Source of the DNA: RGIG4608 sp964534905
GTDB lineage: Bacteria > Bacillota > Clostridia > Oscillospirales > CAG-272
NCBI GenBank assembly: GCA_964534905.1
Contig: CAZHPZ010000021.1
Location: 1-21,998 of the forward strand
DNA: 21,998 nt
Direction: 5' to 3'
The notes beneath the pieces were generated by a model that worked only from the letters and a program-made list of their open reading frames with translations, made no database searches and had not been told where the DNA came from. Below, in pieces: positions 20,147 to 21,998 of this stretch. A program made the position numbers and the translations under genes. Each line of letters starts with the position of its first letter. The first letter of the stretch is position 1.

Positions 20147-20536
20147 ATGGCTGTTAAAAAAGTAGTCAAAAGACGCCGCGAACGCAAAAATATTGAAAAA
20201 GGCGCGGCTCATATCAGTGCAACTTTCAACAATACTATTGTAACCATCACCGACGTTAACGGAAACGCAATTTCTTGGGCTTCCGCAGGTGAGCTTGGTT
20301 TCAAGGGTTCCAGAAAATCAACTCCCTTTGCAGCACAGTCGGCAGCAGAGGCAGCAGGTAAGGCTGCTATGGAACACGGACTTAAGACTGTTGAAGTGTT
20401 TGTAAAAGGTCCCGGTTCAGGACGTGAATCCGCAATCCGTGCATTGGAAACAGTTGGTCTTCAAATCACAATGATCAAAGACGTAACTCCTATTCCTCAC
20501 AACGGTTGCAGACCGCCTAAACGCAGAAAAGTTTAA
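20147..20536 (+). CDS. rpsK: 30S ribosomal protein S11
   Basis: S11 is on the 30S platform near the mRNA exit. GAAHISATFNNTIVTITDVNG-type sequence (about 19-39), SAGELGFKGSRKSTPFAAQ (45-63), VKGPGSGRESAIRAL and the C-terminal PIPHNGCRPPKRRKV are standard. Length (129 aa) is normal. AAAGGAG precedes the ATG. Confidence 0.98.
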   Translation: MAVKKVVKRRRERKNIEKGAAHISATFNNTIVTITDVNGNAISWASAGELGFKGSRKSTPFAAQSAAEAAGKAAMEHGLKTVEVFVKGPGSGRESAIRALETVGLQITMIKDVTPIPHNGCRPPKRRKV

Positions 20537-20554
20537 TTTTGGAGGTGTTATAGT

Positions 20555-21181
20555 ATGGCAAGATATACAGGTCCTGCATGCAAGCTCTGCCGTAGAGAGG
20601 GCACAAAGCTTTATCTCAAGGGCGAACGTTGCACATCAGGTAAATGCGCACTTGACCGCAGAAGCACAGCTCCCGGTCAGCACGGTGCAAATAATAAGAA
20701 ACTCAGAGAATACGGAAAGCAGCTCCGTGAGAAGCAGAAGGCTAAGAGATACTACGGCGTTCTTGAGAAGCAGTTCCACAACTACTTCGAAGAGGCAGAC
20801 CGCAAGCCCGGTATCACCGGTGAAAATCTTCTTTGCTTGCTTGAAAGAAGACTTGATAACGTAGTTTACAGAATGGGCTTCGCAGAGAGCCACAAGGAAG
20901 CTCGTCAGATAGTTCTTCATGAGCACATCGAGCTTAACGGTAAGAAGGTAAACGTTCCCTCTATCCTTGTTAAGGCAGGCGATGTTATCACCGTTCGTGA
21001 GAACTTCCGCAATTCTGAAAAGTACAAGGCACTCGTAGAGAGCGCACAGACAAAAACTGCTCCCAAATGGCTTGAAGTTAATAAGGATAATATGAGCGCA
21101 AAGGTTGTAACACTTCCTTCTCGCGAAGATATCGACTTCCCGTTCGAAGAACAGCTTATCGTCGAACTTTATTCCAAGTAA
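20555..21181 (+). CDS. rpsD: 30S ribosomal protein S4, zinc form
   Basis: S4 starts assembly of the 30S body and is part of the mRNA entry helicase. MARYTGPACKLCRREGTKLYL carries C9 and C12, and C26 and C31 complete a zinc site of the C+ type. The S4 RNA-binding domain (LERRLDNVVYRMGFAESHKEARQ-type, about 90-112) and C-terminal DFPFEEQLIVELYSK are clear. Length (208 aa) is slightly above Bacillus. GGAGGTG precedes the ATG. Unlike Bacillus, rpsD here sits in the alpha segment between rpsK and rpoA. Confidence 0.97.
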   Translation: MARYTGPACKLCRREGTKLYLKGERCTSGKCALDRRSTAPGQHGANNKKLREYGKQLREKQKAKRYYGVLEKQFHNYFEEADRKPGITGENLLCLLERRLDNVVYRMGFAESHKEARQIVLHEHIELNGKKVNVPSILVKAGDVITVRENFRNSEKYKALVESAQTKTAPKWLEVNKDNMSAKVVTLPSREDIDFPFEEQLIVELYSK

Positions 21182-21289
21182 TAACCCACGGATACCGTTT
21201 TGGCGAAGTACCGTGGTTGCCATGGCAATATGAGTACGACGATATTACGGTAAAAATTGTCCCCTGTAAAACAGTGAAAATTTATTAAT
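21182..21289 (+). promoter_or_regulatory. Structured spacer between rpsD and rpoA
   Basis: CCACGG (21186-21191) pairs with CCGTGG (21211-21216). TTGCCATGGCAA (21217-21228) is a perfect 12-bp palindrome directly after it, and CTGT-AAA-ACAG lies near 21264-21274. The 123-nt gap is among the longest in the cluster and has no open frame or clear promoter. It could be a processing or S4-responsive site. The latter is only inference from the neighbouring gene. Confidence 0.45.
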
Positions 21290-21304
21290 GGAGGAATATT
21301 TGGA

Positions 21305-21998
21305 ATGATTGAAATAGAGAAACCTAATATTACAACGGTTAACTTGAGTGATGACGGAAAATTCGGCACATTCGTTGTTGAGCCCCTTGAAAGAGGATAC
21401 GGCACAACACTCGGTAACTCACTCCGCAGAGTGCTTCTCAGCTCTCTTCCCGGTGTTGCTGTAACGAGCATAAAGATCGACGGCGTGCTTCACGAGTTTT
21501 CTACCATTCCCGGTGTTAAGGAGGATGTAACAGAGATCGTTCTTAACGTTAAGGGCATTACCGCAAAGCTTCACACAAATTCTCCCAAGACTGTCGTTAT
21601 CGACGTGATCGGCGAACAGGACGTAACTGCCGGCGACATTAAGCAGGATACCGATATCGAGATTCTTAATCCCGATCATCATATCGCAACGGTTGCTCAG
21701 GGCGAGAGATTCTATATGGAGCTTACGTTTGACAACGGACGTGGATATGTTTCGCAGGAACGCAACAAGCAGATTCATACATCTATGCTTGCAAACAACG
21801 TTTCCGCTCCCATCGGAACCATTTATACGGATTCGATATATACACCCGTTTACAACGTCAAGTATACTGTTGATAACACACGTGTAGGAGTTTCTTCCGA
21901 TTATGACAAGCTCACACTTGAGGTTGAAACAAACGGAATTATCTCCGCAAAAGAGGCGGTTTCCCTCGGAGCCAAGATTCTCAACGAGCATCTCAACT
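21305..21998 (+). CDS. rpoA: RNA polymerase alpha subunit (3' end outside window)
   Basis: Alpha dimerises to start RNA polymerase assembly, and its C-terminal domain contacts UP elements and activators. Only the first 231 residues are in the window, covering the N-terminal domain. FVVEPLERGYGTTLGNSLRRVLLSSLPG (in two pieces, about 24-51) is the family signature, and GVLHEFSTIPGVKEDV follows. The C-terminal domain and stop lie beyond position 21998. GGAGGA lies 9 nt before the ATG. rplQ would be expected next. Confidence 0.97.
   Translation, partial: MIEIEKPNITTVNLSDDGKFGTFVVEPLERGYGTTLGNSLRRVLLSSLPGVAVTSIKIDGVLHEFSTIPGVKEDVTEIVLNVKGITAKLHTNSPKTVVIDVIGEQDVTAGDIKQDTDIEILNPDHHIATVAQGERFYMELTFDNGRGYVSQERNKQIHTSMLANNVSAPIGTIYTDSIYTPVYNVKYTVDNTRVGVSSDYDKLTLEVETNGIISAKEAVSLGAKILNEHLN

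Overview
The window looks like chromosomal DNA from a Gram-positive anaerobe of the Clostridia, possibly an Oscillospirales-like gut lineage. The reasons are strong AGGAGG ribosome-binding sites, the rpsF-ssb-rpsR and S10-spc-alpha gene orders of Firmicutes, a short zinc-type S14, a zinc-LID adenylate kinase, and a clostridial-type two-component system. The exact lineage is inference. No mobile element with a transposase, CRISPR array, rRNA or tRNA was seen.

Layout. Positions 1-676 hold no convincing gene but are rich in short repeats and hairpins, including two copies of a ~100-bp composite repeat. A promoter at 677-704 and a structured leader precede rpsF-ssb-rpsR (794-1986), closed by a terminator. 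Next comes an accessory block: a response regulator and histidine kinase (2143-4042), a membrane-anchored HtrA-type serine protease (4296-5561), and a convergent eight-helix membrane protein of unknown function (5622-6467, minus strand). A hairpin between the last two can terminate transcription from both sides. From 6708 onward a promoter and a ~320-nt leader open one long ribosomal cluster: rpsJ-rplC-rplD-rplW-rplB-rpsS-rplV-rpsC-rplP-rpmC-rpsQ-rplN-rplX-rplE-rpsN-rpsH-rplF-rplR-rpsE-rpmD-rplO-secY-adk-map-infA-rpmJ-rpsM-rpsK-rpsD-rpoA. rpoA runs off the window. rpmD (57 aa) and rpmJ (37 aa) are short but clear.

How the parts fit. The ribosomal cluster supplies both subunits, the SecY channel, adenylate kinase, methionine aminopeptidase, IF-1 and the RNA polymerase alpha subunit as one growth-linked unit. 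The accessory block reads as an envelope-stress or environment-sensing module. The protease and membrane-protein promoters share an exact 17-nt element (TTTAACATTTTGTTCAT) that parses as two half-sites 11 bp apart, the spacing used by OmpR/PhoB-family regulators. The regulator's own promoter carries a different pair of half-sites with the same 11-bp spacing and nearly the same distance to the -10. I infer that the regulator may control itself and both neighbours.

Most of the window is ordinary conserved chromosome, and I do not see a wholly new system. The items most worth a second look are the local regulon, a terminator-like hairpin in the rpsJ leader, the rpsF leader, several structured gaps inside the ribosomal cluster, and the composite repeats at the left end.
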